Positions 40,101 to 43,373 of a stretch of DNA of 64,000 bases are shown here, one piece after another. Origin of the DNA: Watersipora subatra (taxonomy: Eukaryota; Bryozoa; Gymnolaemata; Cheilostomatida; Watersiporidae); the NCBI RefSeq assembly GCF_963576615.1, contig NC_088714.1:41758072-41822071 (forward strand). The letters are read 5' to 3'. The translations under genes were made by a program, and so were the position numbers. Every line of letters starts with the position of its first letter. Positions within the stretch are counted from its first letter, which is position 1. The notes under the pieces are model-generated. The model was not told the DNA's origin. It was given only the letters and a program-made list of their open reading frames with translations, and did no database searches.

Positions 40101-41342
40101 GAAGAGTGCTTCCTGTTGCTAAGCGATAAGGTCTAGAAGACCTGCACCAAAATTTGCAGAACCAAGTCTTTTTATGGTCATTTGATTTACATGATAATGG
40201 ATTCTATTATTGCTTTTGTATTACATATATTCAACTAGAACAATTTATTTATTGTTGCTGGTGAGTTACATATATTCAGCTAAAACAAGTTACATGTACA
40301 TATATAATTGGTTCACTTCAGCCAGCACGCATCGCTACTCACCAAGATTTTTTCTTTGCTAAAATAGTTATATTATTATTAACAGGTGCAACCTCTCTGT
40401 ATTATCACCCCAAGGCTTCCCAGAGATGTCCTCGTCGAGTGGCACCTCAATTTTGACTTACATTCTCTTCAGCCACACAATGTTCATGCGAGTATGTGTT
40501 TGTGTTTATTTCTATTCTTCGTAAGATTGGTCACTTATATGACTAACTCCACCCCTTTCCTGTCACCATTATATTAGCTCATATCGTAAGGTTAGCCAAG
40601 TATATGTCTAGCTTCTCCCCTTTCTGTCGCTGATGTACTCCTTCGTATTTTAATGTTGCACGTTGGTGAACATTGAAGTTTATATTTGGTTACTGCATTA
40701 AGTTCAAAATATCATTGAGCCTCAGCACCAGTTAAAGCCTCAGCACCAGTTAAAGCCTCAGCACCAGTTAAAGCCTCAGCACCAGTTAAAGGTCTTTTGG
40801 TCTCAGTCTAGATTTTGCATTATCATGATGTTGGTGCATGCTTGCATTTCGTTCTAATAGAATACATATATCATAGGTTGAAAAGTATTCCAATCTCGTA
40901 CAGGAAATTACATAATATTGTTTGCCCTTTAGGTGATGATAATCTGGATGCAGTTTGTTCAAAGCTAGAGGCGTCTCTCAAGGCAAACCTGTTATATTTC
41001 ATGTTTTATAGTGCACCTACTATAGATATTAATCTACTTCTTCAAGGTAAGTGTGCATTAGTCTTATTTGTAGATGTTGTTCCTTATGTCTCTAGTAGTT
41101 AGTCCAGAAATTTTGGCTGCAAATATCATCTAGTTATGTGCTAACTACGATAAATTAACGGTATGAAGTAGTGTACATCATAAAATCTTTCCATTTTACT
41201 ATCTTCATCTTTTCTAGGTCTACCTGAGCATATCGATGTCATTCCTATACCAGTGGTGAAGGTTGTGCCTGAGCTTGAACGATTATCTGATAGGTACCAG
41301 GTAGCCTGTGTTCAAGTCCTAGGATATACGAGTGCTATCTAA
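4177..41342 (+). CDS. DPH6: Diphthine--ammonia ligase, long form with two RidA-like domains (16 exons)
   Basis: DPH6 performs the last step of diphthamide synthesis on elongation factor 2: ATP-dependent amidation of diphthine in the cytosol. Exons: 4177-4199, 20235-20332, 21676-21863, 22423-22615, 24227-24291, 24909-25000, 26562-26658, 27023-~27082 or ~27100, 27242-27362, 28116-28259, 35060-35189, 38335-38479, 39378-39614, 40386-40491, 40933-41046, 41218-41342. All have GT-AG borders and matching phases, giving about 645-651 residues, near yeast Dph6 (about 685). The PP-loop SGGKDSC is at residues 8-14, followed by the family motifs [32 protein letters not shown] and GEGGEYE (199-205). Residues from about 300 on form two RidA/YjgF-like domains ([20 protein letters not shown]...[25 protein letters not shown]). 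Only the end of exon 8 is uncertain. Vertebrate DPH6 (about 267 residues) lacks the RidA part. Confidence 0.93.
4505..4692. repeat. Minisatellite, 21-bp unit, about 9 copies
   Basis: Imperfect tandem copies of a unit containing gtgtcactcacccacctgca. They lie in DPH6 intron 1. Open frames across it are a result of the period being a multiple of three. Confidence 0.9.
5590..5885 (+). repeat. tRNA-derived SINE, type B
   Basis: A tRNA-like head with A-box-like gtggtgtagtggtagtgtg and B-box-like gggattgattcccgtgcc (about 5745-5815) is followed by a T-run, the body ending in ctagatgaatgcc, and preceded by a module (cttggcagtattgtgcacc...). The same order recurs at 35730 and 46010, so this is a dispersed family and not a working tRNA gene. 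Confidence 0.75.
6095..6240 (+). repeat. tRNA-derived SINE, type A, whose tail runs into the satellite
   Basis: The tRNA-like head has gtagcttaatggttaagt (A box) and agatcaaatctagtgcc (B box). It is followed by a body gctataactggacaaaggg...agacaaacactgaagttta and then (TA)n. The same tail (ctatagc..gacagac..aaacactgaggtttatata) is seen near 46510, 48960, 51660 and elsewhere. The TA tail continues without a break into the large satellite. Confidence 0.75.
6238..8355. repeat. TA/CATG satellite, about 2.1 kb, 13-17-bp units in blocks
   Basis: Units are short TA runs interrupted by CATG. There are successive blocks: tagcatgtatatata (about 6285-6555), tcatgtatatatata (about 6360-7990), variants with tcatgtagatatata (near 7170-7230, 7590-7670, 7860-7900), and tagcatgcgtatata (about 8005-8225). 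Long frames rich in Y, I, M, C, H on both strands are artefacts. The array is interrupted by the LTR retrotransposon and resumes at 17891. Confidence 0.95.
8606..8628 (+). promoter_or_regulatory. TATA-like motif inside a perfect palindrome in the LTR
   Basis: A 9-bp perfect stem (gcgctggct / agccagcgc) flanks the loop atata, so a TATATAA box sits at the tip of a potential cruciform. A second TATA-like motif, tataaatag, lies about 35 bp upstream. Both are upstream of the AATAAA at 8694. The promoter role is inferred. Confidence 0.6.
8694..8699 (+). terminator. Polyadenylation signal in the 5' LTR
   Basis: AATAAA about 70 bp downstream of the TATA region, as expected near the end of R. The identical copy in the 3' LTR is at 17477-17482, where it would be used. 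Confidence 0.6.
9108..9126 (+). other. Primer-binding site, probably tRNA-Leu
   Basis: Directly after the LTR, one base and then tggtggcagcagtgggat. It resembles the complement of a tRNA-Leu 3' end (tggtgtcaggagtgggat expected), with two mismatches. The position fits a minus-strand primer site; the tRNA identity is inferred. Confidence 0.6.
9177..10145 (+). CDS. Gag-like capsid/nucleocapsid protein of the retrotransposon
   Basis: The first sensible ATG is at 9177 ([14 protein letters not shown]), giving 322 residues to a TAG at 10143. The central part has the gypsy Gag pattern ([14 protein letters not shown] ... [15 protein letters not shown] ... [19 protein letters not shown]), fitting the retrotransposon gag domain, which assembles virus-like particles. 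Near the C-terminus is a nucleic-acid-binding zinc-knuckle remnant, [14 protein letters not shown]. The second cysteine of the CCHC pattern is tryptophan here, so the knuckle is probably not intact. The frame stays open past the TAG to about 10583, so this stop may be a recent change. Confidence 0.85.
   Translation: MARRTRSAERPEALRTEGLGGLERLTGVLERLLTNQRTQRPPAPRETFRAPEYDGNSDVEAFIRQFNDVAVANDWGPGSALLHIRERLRGQAKDCGHRQTIHAVFNNLRARFGLTPKEARAKLQGLKKDQHATLFEHATQIEKLTDIAFGEMSDCLKEEMAVDTFCGSLGNVYLQRHLLAVPTPTLEAAMRAGNEYLQVQPSIASHQAQPFRSDARAVQPDETGQGEGERAFEEPAVVARTTPNTLELLLTSVTDLAKEVAKLKLYIHRPQPIPESGAKKKEMARCWGWNQEGHRRRSCPRRQANQGTPYRQDQGNAYGPQQ
10146..11048 (+). pseudogene. Proline/arginine-rich linker between Gag and protease
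   Basis: A GC-rich, highly charged stretch. The frame of Gag continues to 10583. A second frame is open from 10031 to 10891 and continues after a TGA to 11113; in it [20 protein letters not shown] looks like real protein. No catalytic motif is visible. Coding seems to change frame at least once before the protease begins. Whether that is programmed frameshifting or damage cannot be told from one copy. Confidence 0.5.
11049..12101 (+). pseudogene. Retrotransposon protease and start of reverse transcriptase
   Basis: This frame carries the aspartic protease active site, [17 protein letters not shown] (catalytic Asp codon at 11169-11171). The second protease motif is [19 protein letters not shown]. 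After a linker comes the N-terminal reverse transcriptase region ([19 protein letters not shown]). A TAG at 12099-12101 stops it where the frame would otherwise run straight into the RT fingers. The coordinates give the open segment; no ATG is needed because Pol is normally expressed from a longer polyprotein. Confidence 0.88.
12102..12955 (+). pseudogene. Reverse transcriptase core and start of RNase H
   Basis: It stays in the same frame as the protease. Motifs in order are [37 protein letters not shown] (first catalytic Asp), [16 protein letters not shown], the catalytic YLDD at 12483-12494, [10 protein letters not shown] and [12 protein letters not shown], then the RNase H start [12 protein letters not shown] second in-frame TAG lies at 12216-12218, at a position that usually holds a basic residue before DAYPIPR. 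Near 12950 the reading continues in another frame; the G run there is one base short for the frame to stay open. Confidence 0.9.
12956..13651 (+). pseudogene. RNase H of the retrotransposon and spacer to integrase
   Basis: After the frame change the text reads [49 protein letters not shown] and [10 protein letters not shown]: the RNase H and tether region of gypsy Pol, ending with the classical ADxLSR block. A spacer leads to a TAG at 13649-13651 just before the integrase zinc domain. Confidence 0.88.
13652..14581 (+). pseudogene. Integrase of the retrotransposon
   Basis: The zinc-binding HHCC part is visible ([11 protein letters not shown] ... WYWPGL ... CEICQ), then a TGA at 13817-13819 where an arginine would be expected. 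The catalytic core follows with its three acidic residues: AVDLVGPMP (Asp), [12 protein letters not shown] (Asp) and [11 protein letters not shown] (Glu). A GPY-type C-terminal motif ([10 protein letters not shown]) is present. A further TAG stands at 14579-14581, while the same frame stays open beyond it to 15985. Confidence 0.9.
14582..15985 (+). CDS. Unknown ORF after integrase, acidic with a coiled-coil-like part
   Basis: It is in frame with integrase. The first ATG after the TAG is at 14708 and gives 425 residues. The sequence is rich in Glu, Pro and Gly. [13 protein letters not shown] near 15160-15190 resembles the basic tail that often closes gypsy Pol. A helix-prone heptad-like stretch ([25 protein letters not shown]) follows at 15300-15400. 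No signal peptide, transmembrane segment or cleavage site is visible, so it does not look like an envelope. It could be a long Pol C-terminal extension or a separate accessory protein. Confidence 0.6.
   Translation, partial: VKPYYACPEADGRAPATKEPTRRPNIRGATGRRERRPEGLVEMLPTLECTRRELPPPTQQGRMDPPPDMNSDTFRRRLLEVLARERGSASGSHDPTEGVREATEQPGVPNTEPEEPSPEPCPEPPVEPSGQDLTEGEADNTPVSETSNPGATEQRDLLQPDVSIPAPAEEEVRMNPEPRGAENSMGERRDGRPRRMVGPPIRYSQAVCHQIDPEDEGSEAGERQAEFRERYQSTKVMVEKLETLIEREGLRTNLELMSQYAILKESIAELEKMMATSQHVEEQPESIISDRNISEKGAGTEADEENQGVGEPSGNESFRQQTPDGGNFQEQKHDGTGKWPSSEIDTVSSHFNRCTLTNNQLPPPPQTYIAKFNMRPTSDETGAIEDQELQVLLTELDEILEETEVTAERQDVDQEKLPANNVAKGNTAPIAYKGERPVEPAITNTRVVRLVGNRAPQEKVKPSQAKF
16107..17087 (+). 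CDS. Accessory ORF with a C2H2 zinc finger, unknown function
   Basis: Starting at the first ATG it gives 326 residues and lies in a different frame from the preceding [24 protein letters not shown] has the exact C-X2-C-X12-H-X3-H spacing of a classical zinc finger; a second, degenerate finger may follow ([19 protein letters not shown]). The middle is basic and hydrophilic. The C-terminal 50 residues are a strongly charged predicted helix ([20 protein letters not shown]). No stop breaks it, unlike Pol. It ends 50 bp before the 3' LTR. Nucleic-acid binding is inferred from the finger only. Confidence 0.7.
   Translation: MQACSVNLPTIPVNQTKENELFKRRRNRETVEGIAEDIWYSPTSYERMEAAEDRQKGECQLCGFRNKDSRVVRRHIRQHFWRYWCKCQKNSSSFFSIYKHQKKAKDPRLHPSIVYQVDQEWYTDFCTYMKWTECPPFGTCLPVKDGNGWVRGRRTGQKRLRADSSEEKGCTDRENRQEDGRNRQADLRVHLNRRRTTEGREEIVNKPFPPKYVIPKVSQRKAIPISREINSSPKGAGVEVAGEGETALEIDVSADDIAGVYAGTGAKTQEPVSNKVARTNENTRPRQEEYNRRAEREEERYQRYIRMADECRKEAQRLRAQARRFR
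17123..17138 (+). other. Polypurine tract
   Basis: aattggggggggagag directly abuts the 3' LTR, the position of the plus-strand primer in LTR retrotransposons. Confidence 0.85.
17139..17890 (+). repeat. 3' LTR
   Basis: Same 752 bp as the 5' LTR with two substitutions visible. It ends TTTACA, then TA satellite resumes. Confidence 0.95.
17891..18000. repeat. Right-hand remainder of the TA/GCATG satellite
   Basis: It has the same tatagcatgtatagcgtata units as those just left of 8355, so the retrotransposon split one array. Confidence 0.9.
18126..18402 (-). pseudogene. Exon-like segment of an unknown repeated protein
   Basis: On the minus strand an open stretch of about 90 codons begins after an acceptor-like ttgatttcatag. 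It reads [15 protein letters not shown] ... [15 protein letters not shown] ... [20 protein letters not shown] ... [12 protein letters not shown]. The pattern resembles a blade of a beta-propeller (NHL-like), but I cannot name the family. Degraded copies of the same text (LDMSESS..., tgcaagcagaggttg) lie at about 38960-39105 and 63305-63450, so it is a dispersed sequence. It may be a gene fragment carried by a mobile element. Confidence 0.4.
18520..18690 (+). repeat. tRNA-derived SINE fragment, type B
   Basis: ggtggtgcagttgttagagc (A-box-like) and aaattcaaatcctttatc (B-box-like) are followed by a T-run. The 5' module cttgagagatacgcac is also present. Confidence 0.6.
18943..19165. other. GC-rich island in DPH6 intron 1
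   Basis: A block of markedly higher GC and CpG than its surroundings (cgctcctggatgtggcttgg, accgactcggtatcag). It contains an imperfect hairpin between ctcggtatcag and ctgatactgttaccgag. The short open frame over it has no known motif. It could be a relic of a GC-rich retroelement. Confidence 0.35.
19905..20150 (+). repeat. SINE with a conserved invertebrate core domain
   Basis: gtggatctttaacgtgccca ... gtacacggggctcc ... gatccgaaagacc matches the conserved core shared by many invertebrate SINEs, as I recall it; I cannot confirm the domain name. Confidence 0.55.
20235..20332 (+). CDS. DPH6: DPH6 exon 2 (PP-loop)
   Basis: Acceptor ggttgcag, donor gtaagt. It completes SGGKDSC, then [20 protein letters not shown]. 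The GGKDS phosphate-binding loop is the ATP-pyrophosphatase signature. Confidence 0.95.
20620..21466 (+). mobile_element. MITE copy 1 in DPH6 intron 2
   Basis: It begins cagcaaaaccttgagatctg after a TA and shares its interior with 28286-28954 (aaaatgtaacattatt, gatcgagcgatgctgtt, cacctagcagccacatc, ctcagagaaaagatttgctc). It ends near ctcatatgttgaggta. The right terminus is degraded, so the end is approximate. No transposase is encoded. Confidence 0.75.
21676..21863 (+). CDS. DPH6: DPH6 exon 3
   Basis: Acceptor ctgtttgtag, donor gtgaga. It encodes [24 protein letters not shown] and [15 protein letters not shown], all strongly conserved DPH6 blocks. Confidence 0.96.
22423..22615 (+). CDS. DPH6: DPH6 exon 4
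   Basis: Acceptor ggtttcag, donor gtgagt. It encodes [25 protein letters not shown] and LVKVACIG, matching the second half of the ATPase domain. Confidence 0.96.
22964..23345. repeat. Minisatellite, 43-bp unit, about 8-9 copies
   Basis: The unit combines gaatacttacagtgt and gaatacttacact with caatgytatcact; it lies in DPH6 intron 4. Confidence 0.9.
23840..24135 (+). repeat. Dispersed repeat, body of type B element
   Basis: gcccgggtaataaaaaattc ... atttaacatataacatttac ... ttcatatcatgagaaaagta is shared with 35950, 46240 and, inverted, 47350-47460. It ends with the ctatagccaaacagacag tail. Confidence 0.75.
24227..24291 (+). CDS. DPH6: DPH6 exon 5
   Basis: Acceptor gtctacatag, donor gtgagt. 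It encodes [20 protein letters not shown], equivalent to human LDPDKHLGKTLDQMEPYL. Confidence 0.9.
24909..25000 (+). CDS. DPH6: DPH6 exon 6
   Basis: Acceptor atttgcag, donor gtaagt. It encodes [14 protein letters not shown] and [12 protein letters not shown]; the GEGGEYE motif is a family hallmark. Confidence 0.96.
25113..25470. repeat. Minisatellite, 64-bp unit, about 5.5 copies
   Basis: Copies contain ggttatagtcatgttaatcg, ccttagctggtttctggctg and cttacacaaacat; DPH6 intron 6. Confidence 0.9.
26562..26658 (+). CDS. DPH6: DPH6 exon 7, end of the ATPase domain
   Basis: Acceptor cattcctag, donor gtattg. It encodes [20 protein letters not shown], matching the end of vertebrate DPH6 (AFAPVAYLRF). 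Confidence 0.9.
27023..27163 (+). CDS. DPH6: DPH6 exon 8, alternative end with in-frame stop
   Basis: After acceptor ctatttttag the frame reads [20 protein letters not shown] and a Gly/Val-rich tail, and then TAG at 27161-27163. Spliced to exon 9 it must end earlier in phase 0 (27082 before gtgaat, or 27100 before gtaggc). If read through to the TAG, the product is about 298 residues and resembles the short vertebrate form. Both outcomes are inferred. Confidence 0.6.
   Translation, partial: EKAVQTLKKNSLKGTDGKSCVNGEDGVGGESGVGVGDSADVNSDYL
27242..27362 (+). CDS. DPH6: DPH6 exon 9
   Basis: Acceptor tctctaccctcag with a good pyrimidine tract, donor gtaggt. It encodes [15 protein letters not shown] and ends FSKTG. 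An upstream acceptor at 27194 would also keep frame. Confidence 0.75.
27455..27890. repeat. Minisatellite, 19-bp unit, about 22 copies
   Basis: Unit cttatcactcattaatctt with small variants; DPH6 intron 9. Confidence 0.92.
28116..28259 (+). CDS. DPH6: DPH6 exon 10, start of first RidA-like domain
   Basis: Acceptor ttttcttctcag, donor gtgaga. It encodes [15 protein letters not shown] and [10 protein letters not shown]; the phases on both sides match exons 9 and 11. Confidence 0.85.
28286..28954 (+). mobile_element. MITE copy 2 with clear terminal inverted repeats
   Basis: It begins cagtaatacattgagata and ends, on the other strand, cagtaatagcttgagata, with TA on both sides, as in TA-targeting Tc1/mariner-type elements. 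At 669 bp it has no transposase and is non-autonomous. Confidence 0.85.
29270..29412. repeat. Minisatellite, 12-bp unit, about 12 copies
   Basis: Unit ttcaccgtgtcg with variants. Open frames over it on both strands come from the 12-bp period. Confidence 0.9.
30540..31830 (-). pseudogene. pogo/Tigger-like DNA transposase relic
   Basis: On the minus strand, broken frames show Tigger/CENP-B-type transposase text in order. [11 protein letters not shown] (DNA-binding HTH block) lies at about 31775-31808, [12 protein letters not shown] (of the DDE core, usually followed by the DQG-type block) at 31255-31285, and LHAFKSYT at about 31215-31236. The catalytic part just before SNTSSILQP is shortened and many stops are present, so it is inactive. 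It lies in DPH6 intron 10. Confidence 0.7.
31831..32620. other. Intronic stretch without recognised features
   Basis: AT-rich sequence in DPH6 intron 10; I see only short open frames without motifs. Confidence 0.5.
32624..33120. repeat. Minisatellite, 31-bp unit, about 16 copies
   Basis: Nearly identical copies containing tgtaagttgtaatatgtagg and ttcagcagaag. Low divergence suggests recent expansion. Confidence 0.95.
33121..35059. other. DPH6 intron 10, right part
   Basis: AT-rich. Two blocks (about 33180-33290 and 34420-34545) share a ctctatttgaccgccacc motif and look like two ends of one dispersed repeat. An acidic open stretch ([20 protein letters not shown]) at about 33680-33800 has an acceptor-like start, but its end does not fit the phase of exon 11. 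Confidence 0.4.
35060..35189 (+). CDS. DPH6: DPH6 exon 11, RidA domain 1 core
   Basis: Acceptor ggctttttag, donor gttggt (weaker). It encodes [16 protein letters not shown] and [16 protein letters not shown], the RidA/YjgF pattern of a strand, then F..hN..Y..yF and PPxR. Confidence 0.93.
35730..36700 (+). repeat. Long type B dispersed element with tRNA-like head
   Basis: It has a 5' module, a tRNA-like head at about 35812-35880 (gggtggagcagttggtagta; B-box-like ggctcgattctaatgc), then the gtaccgggtaataaaaaagt body. A (GT)n run is at 36388-36452, and a distal block contains gatactggtacctctcgata. Parts recur at 46240, 46900 (inverted) and 47505. Confidence 0.65.
36800..36965 (+). repeat. tRNA-derived SINE, type A
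   Basis: gtatagctcagtggtagagc (A box), gtgggttctaatcc (B box), then the ctatagccggacacacacag tail. Confidence 0.75.
37071..37636. repeat. Minisatellite, 43-bp unit, about 13 copies
   Basis: Unit with gcaatgagtgtgttagatat and agagaagactgtcttacagg. Two alternating point variants (gtct/ctct, tgtg/tgag) suggest duplication of blocks. DPH6 intron 11. Confidence 0.95.
38335..38479 (+). CDS. DPH6: DPH6 exon 12, end of RidA domain 1
   Basis: The acceptor tatattctgtag fits the phase from exon 11 (giving [12 protein letters not shown]). It encodes [15 protein letters not shown], the start of the second RidA-like domain. Donor gtttgt. Confidence 0.9.
38535..38790. repeat. Minisatellite, 40-bp unit, about 6 copies
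   Basis: Unit with tataatatattactctcata and gtctggtacttaacttatgt; just after DPH6 exon 12. Confidence 0.92.
38960..39215 (-). repeat. tRNA-derived repeat, type C
   Basis: On the minus strand a tRNA-like head (gtggccgagtgatctagcat; B box ggggttcaattcccaacg) is followed by the reverse of the LDMSESS-type sequence also seen at 18126-18402 and 63300. It has no gene function. Confidence 0.65.
39378..39614 (+). CDS. DPH6: DPH6 exon 13, RidA domain 2
   Basis: Acceptor cctttaacag, donor gtatgt. It encodes [16 protein letters not shown] and [15 protein letters not shown], the typical RidA segment. Confidence 0.95.
39825..40130. repeat. Minisatellite, 23-bp unit, about 13 copies
   Basis: Unit gagagtgcttcctgtagcta plus agg; DPH6 intron 13. 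Confidence 0.92.
40386..40491 (+). CDS. DPH6: DPH6 exon 14
   Basis: Acceptor tattaacag, donor gtatgt. It encodes [16 protein letters not shown], matching the PRDALVEW-type block of long DPH6 proteins. Confidence 0.92.
40722..40796. repeat. Minisatellite, 18-bp unit, 4 copies
   Basis: Exact copies of gcctcagcaccagttaaa. Confidence 0.95.
40933..41046 (+). CDS. DPH6: DPH6 exon 15
   Basis: Acceptor tttgcccttttag-type, donor gtaagt. It encodes [20 protein letters not shown] in phase with its neighbours. Confidence 0.85.
41218..41342 (+). CDS. DPH6: DPH6 exon 16 with stop inside a tandem array
   Basis: Acceptor tcttttctag. It encodes [19 protein letters not shown], then [18 protein letters not shown] and TAA at 41340-41342. 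The last 19 or so codons are the first unit of the 55-bp array that follows, so this end is probably derived. Confidence 0.8.
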
Positions 41343-41925
41343 TAGGTACCAGATAGCCTGTATTCAAGTCCTAGGATATACGAGTGATGCTATCTGATAG
41401 GTACCAGGTAGCCTGTATTCAAGTCCTAGGATATACGAGTGATGCTATCTGATAGGTACCAGGTAGCCTGTATTCAAGTCCTAGGATATACGAGTGCTAT
41501 CTAATAGGTACCAGATAGCCTGTATTCAAGTCCTAGGATATACGAGTGATGCTATCTGATAGGTACCAGGTAGCCTGTATTCAAGTCCTAGGATATACGA
41601 GTGATGCTATCTGATAGGTACCAGGTAGCCTGTATTCAAGTCCTAGGATATACGAGTGATGCTATCTAATAGGTACCAGGTAGCCTGTATTCAAGTCCTA
41701 GGATATACGAGTGATGCTATCTGATAGGTACCAGGTAGCCTGTATTCAAGTCCTAGGATATACGAGTGATGCTATCTAATAGGTACCAGGTAGCCTGTAT
41801 TCAAGTTTTAGGATATACGAGTGATGCTATCTGATAGGTACCAGGTAGCTTGTGTTCAAGTCCTAGGATATATCAGTGATGCTATCTGATAGGTACCAGG
41901 TAGCATGTGCTCAAGTCCTAGGCTA
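41286..41925. repeat. 55-bp tandem array starting in the DPH6 coding end, about 11.6 copies
   Basis: The unit contains aggtaccaggtagcctgtat, tcaagtcctaggatatacga and gtgatgctatctgat; some units are 52 bp. The first unit is coding. The last unit, read in the matching frame, gives DRYQVACAQVLG and TAA at 41924-41926. Confidence 0.93.
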
Positions 41926-42022
41926 AAATAATATAACCATCAGACTATGAGCTTACACGTATTTGCCTTTGTCGCGAGTGCTACGCATGGTGTTTTTACC
42001 GTTTTTGTCTTAAATTTCTATC

Positions 42023-42028
42023 AATAAA
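42023..42028 (+). terminator. Candidate polyadenylation signal of DPH6
   Basis: AATAAA about 680 bp after the stop and about 100 bp after the array. Candidate only. Confidence 0.35.
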
Positions 42029-42139
42029 TTATCTATCTTGGTGAAATACTCATATGGTGATTCGAACAGCTGAGTTGTTGCACGTGCCTGTTGTGTATTG
42101 TCAAGAGTGAAAACAGGCTATATGGTAACTGTCATAGCG

Positions 42140-42330
42140 GTGTAGATACAAATCTATTTAGATATTTTCTTAGCTATATAGATAGAGCCATATAGATGAA
42201 GCTATTTAGCTAGAGCTAAATAGATAGAGTTAAATAGAAACATTTTGAGCTATATATAGAGAGAGCTATATACATGTAGATAGAGTTATTTAGCTAGAGC
42301 TATATAAATAGAGCTAAATAAAAACGTCTA
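42140..42330. repeat. Degenerate gata/agct-rich tandem repeat
   Basis: Irregular repeats of tagatagagctatatag type lie between the two convergent genes. Confidence 0.6.
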
Positions 42331-42582
42331 TTGAAATATCGATTGCCTTTATAAGGAACATTGATTTTTACCAAATAGTTCTGTAAAAAAAATAGATAAA
42401 TAAGGTGTTAGGTGTATATAAAGGTAGGCATTGTAGACAGTCTCAAGTCAATCTTAGCTGTCATTGTACTCTTTCATATAGCCTGTGATCTGTTGAAGAC
42501 CATCTCTCCAATTACTAAGTTGAAGTTTGCCATAAGTGATAGTCATCATTGATGTAAAACTATATAACTCGATTTTTTCTCG

Positions 42583-42588
42583 TTTATT
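42583..42588 (-). terminator. Candidate polyadenylation signal of Rab27
   Basis: tttatt on the + strand (AATAAA on -), about 600 bp beyond the Rab27 stop. Candidate only. Confidence 0.35.
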
Positions 42589-43186
42589 AGCATTTGTTAA
42601 TAATAAGCTATTGAAAATTATTTTTATTGTCTACACAATTATTATTAATAGTATTAATTAAAATTATTTATACAAAAATATATCTCTACCTACGATCTCA
42701 AAATTGAATAAACTTGAGCAATGTCACCCAGTACCAGTTTACACGATATTATTATGATGAACAGAAGGAAGTTGGCGAGTATAGCATCTGATTATATATA
42801 GTATTTTTATGGTTAAGTACTTTTGATTATAGAAAAGAAACAATTGGCTGATATTCAAGGCGAGGCCTAGTAGAACTAAAACAGCATTAATGTGATTGGT
42901 AATCTAGCGATTTAATTGGTAAAACTTAATTATTAGTATAAAGTGAATACAGAAGAGAGGTGACCTTCTGTCTGCCCAGTTTCAGAGTGAATAATCAGTG
43001 ATGGAAAGGTAAAACTAGGATCCAAGAAGCTCTCAAACTTCTTATGTACGATTTAACGAGTGGGAGACAGAATAATTCTTTCATGGAATTGTCAAGTTGT
43101 GTTGGCCTGTTCAACTCTCTTAGTTCAAAATTGGAGTTGTGTTCTTGCAAGCATTCTCAACATTGAGTTTCATACTGCGAAATAGG

Positions 43187-43373
43187 TCAGCAACATGACT
43201 TTTTTTTAAGCTTTTTGTTGTCTTCGCTACTGAGACCTTTTATATCGATACTTTGTTTGCTCAGTTGTTTGTCCACTTCTTTTTCCATTCTCTGCATAAC
43301 GGCATCCAGCAGCAGCAAGATGCTTTCCTCCACATTCTTTGCACTGGCAGCGCTTACTTCTATATATGGTACC
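43187..43373 (-). CDS. Rab27: Rab27 exon 6, C-terminus
   Basis: Acceptor cattgcag. It encodes [34 protein letters not shown] and ends KKKSCC with TGA. The -CC pair is the prenylation site. Confidence 0.95.
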
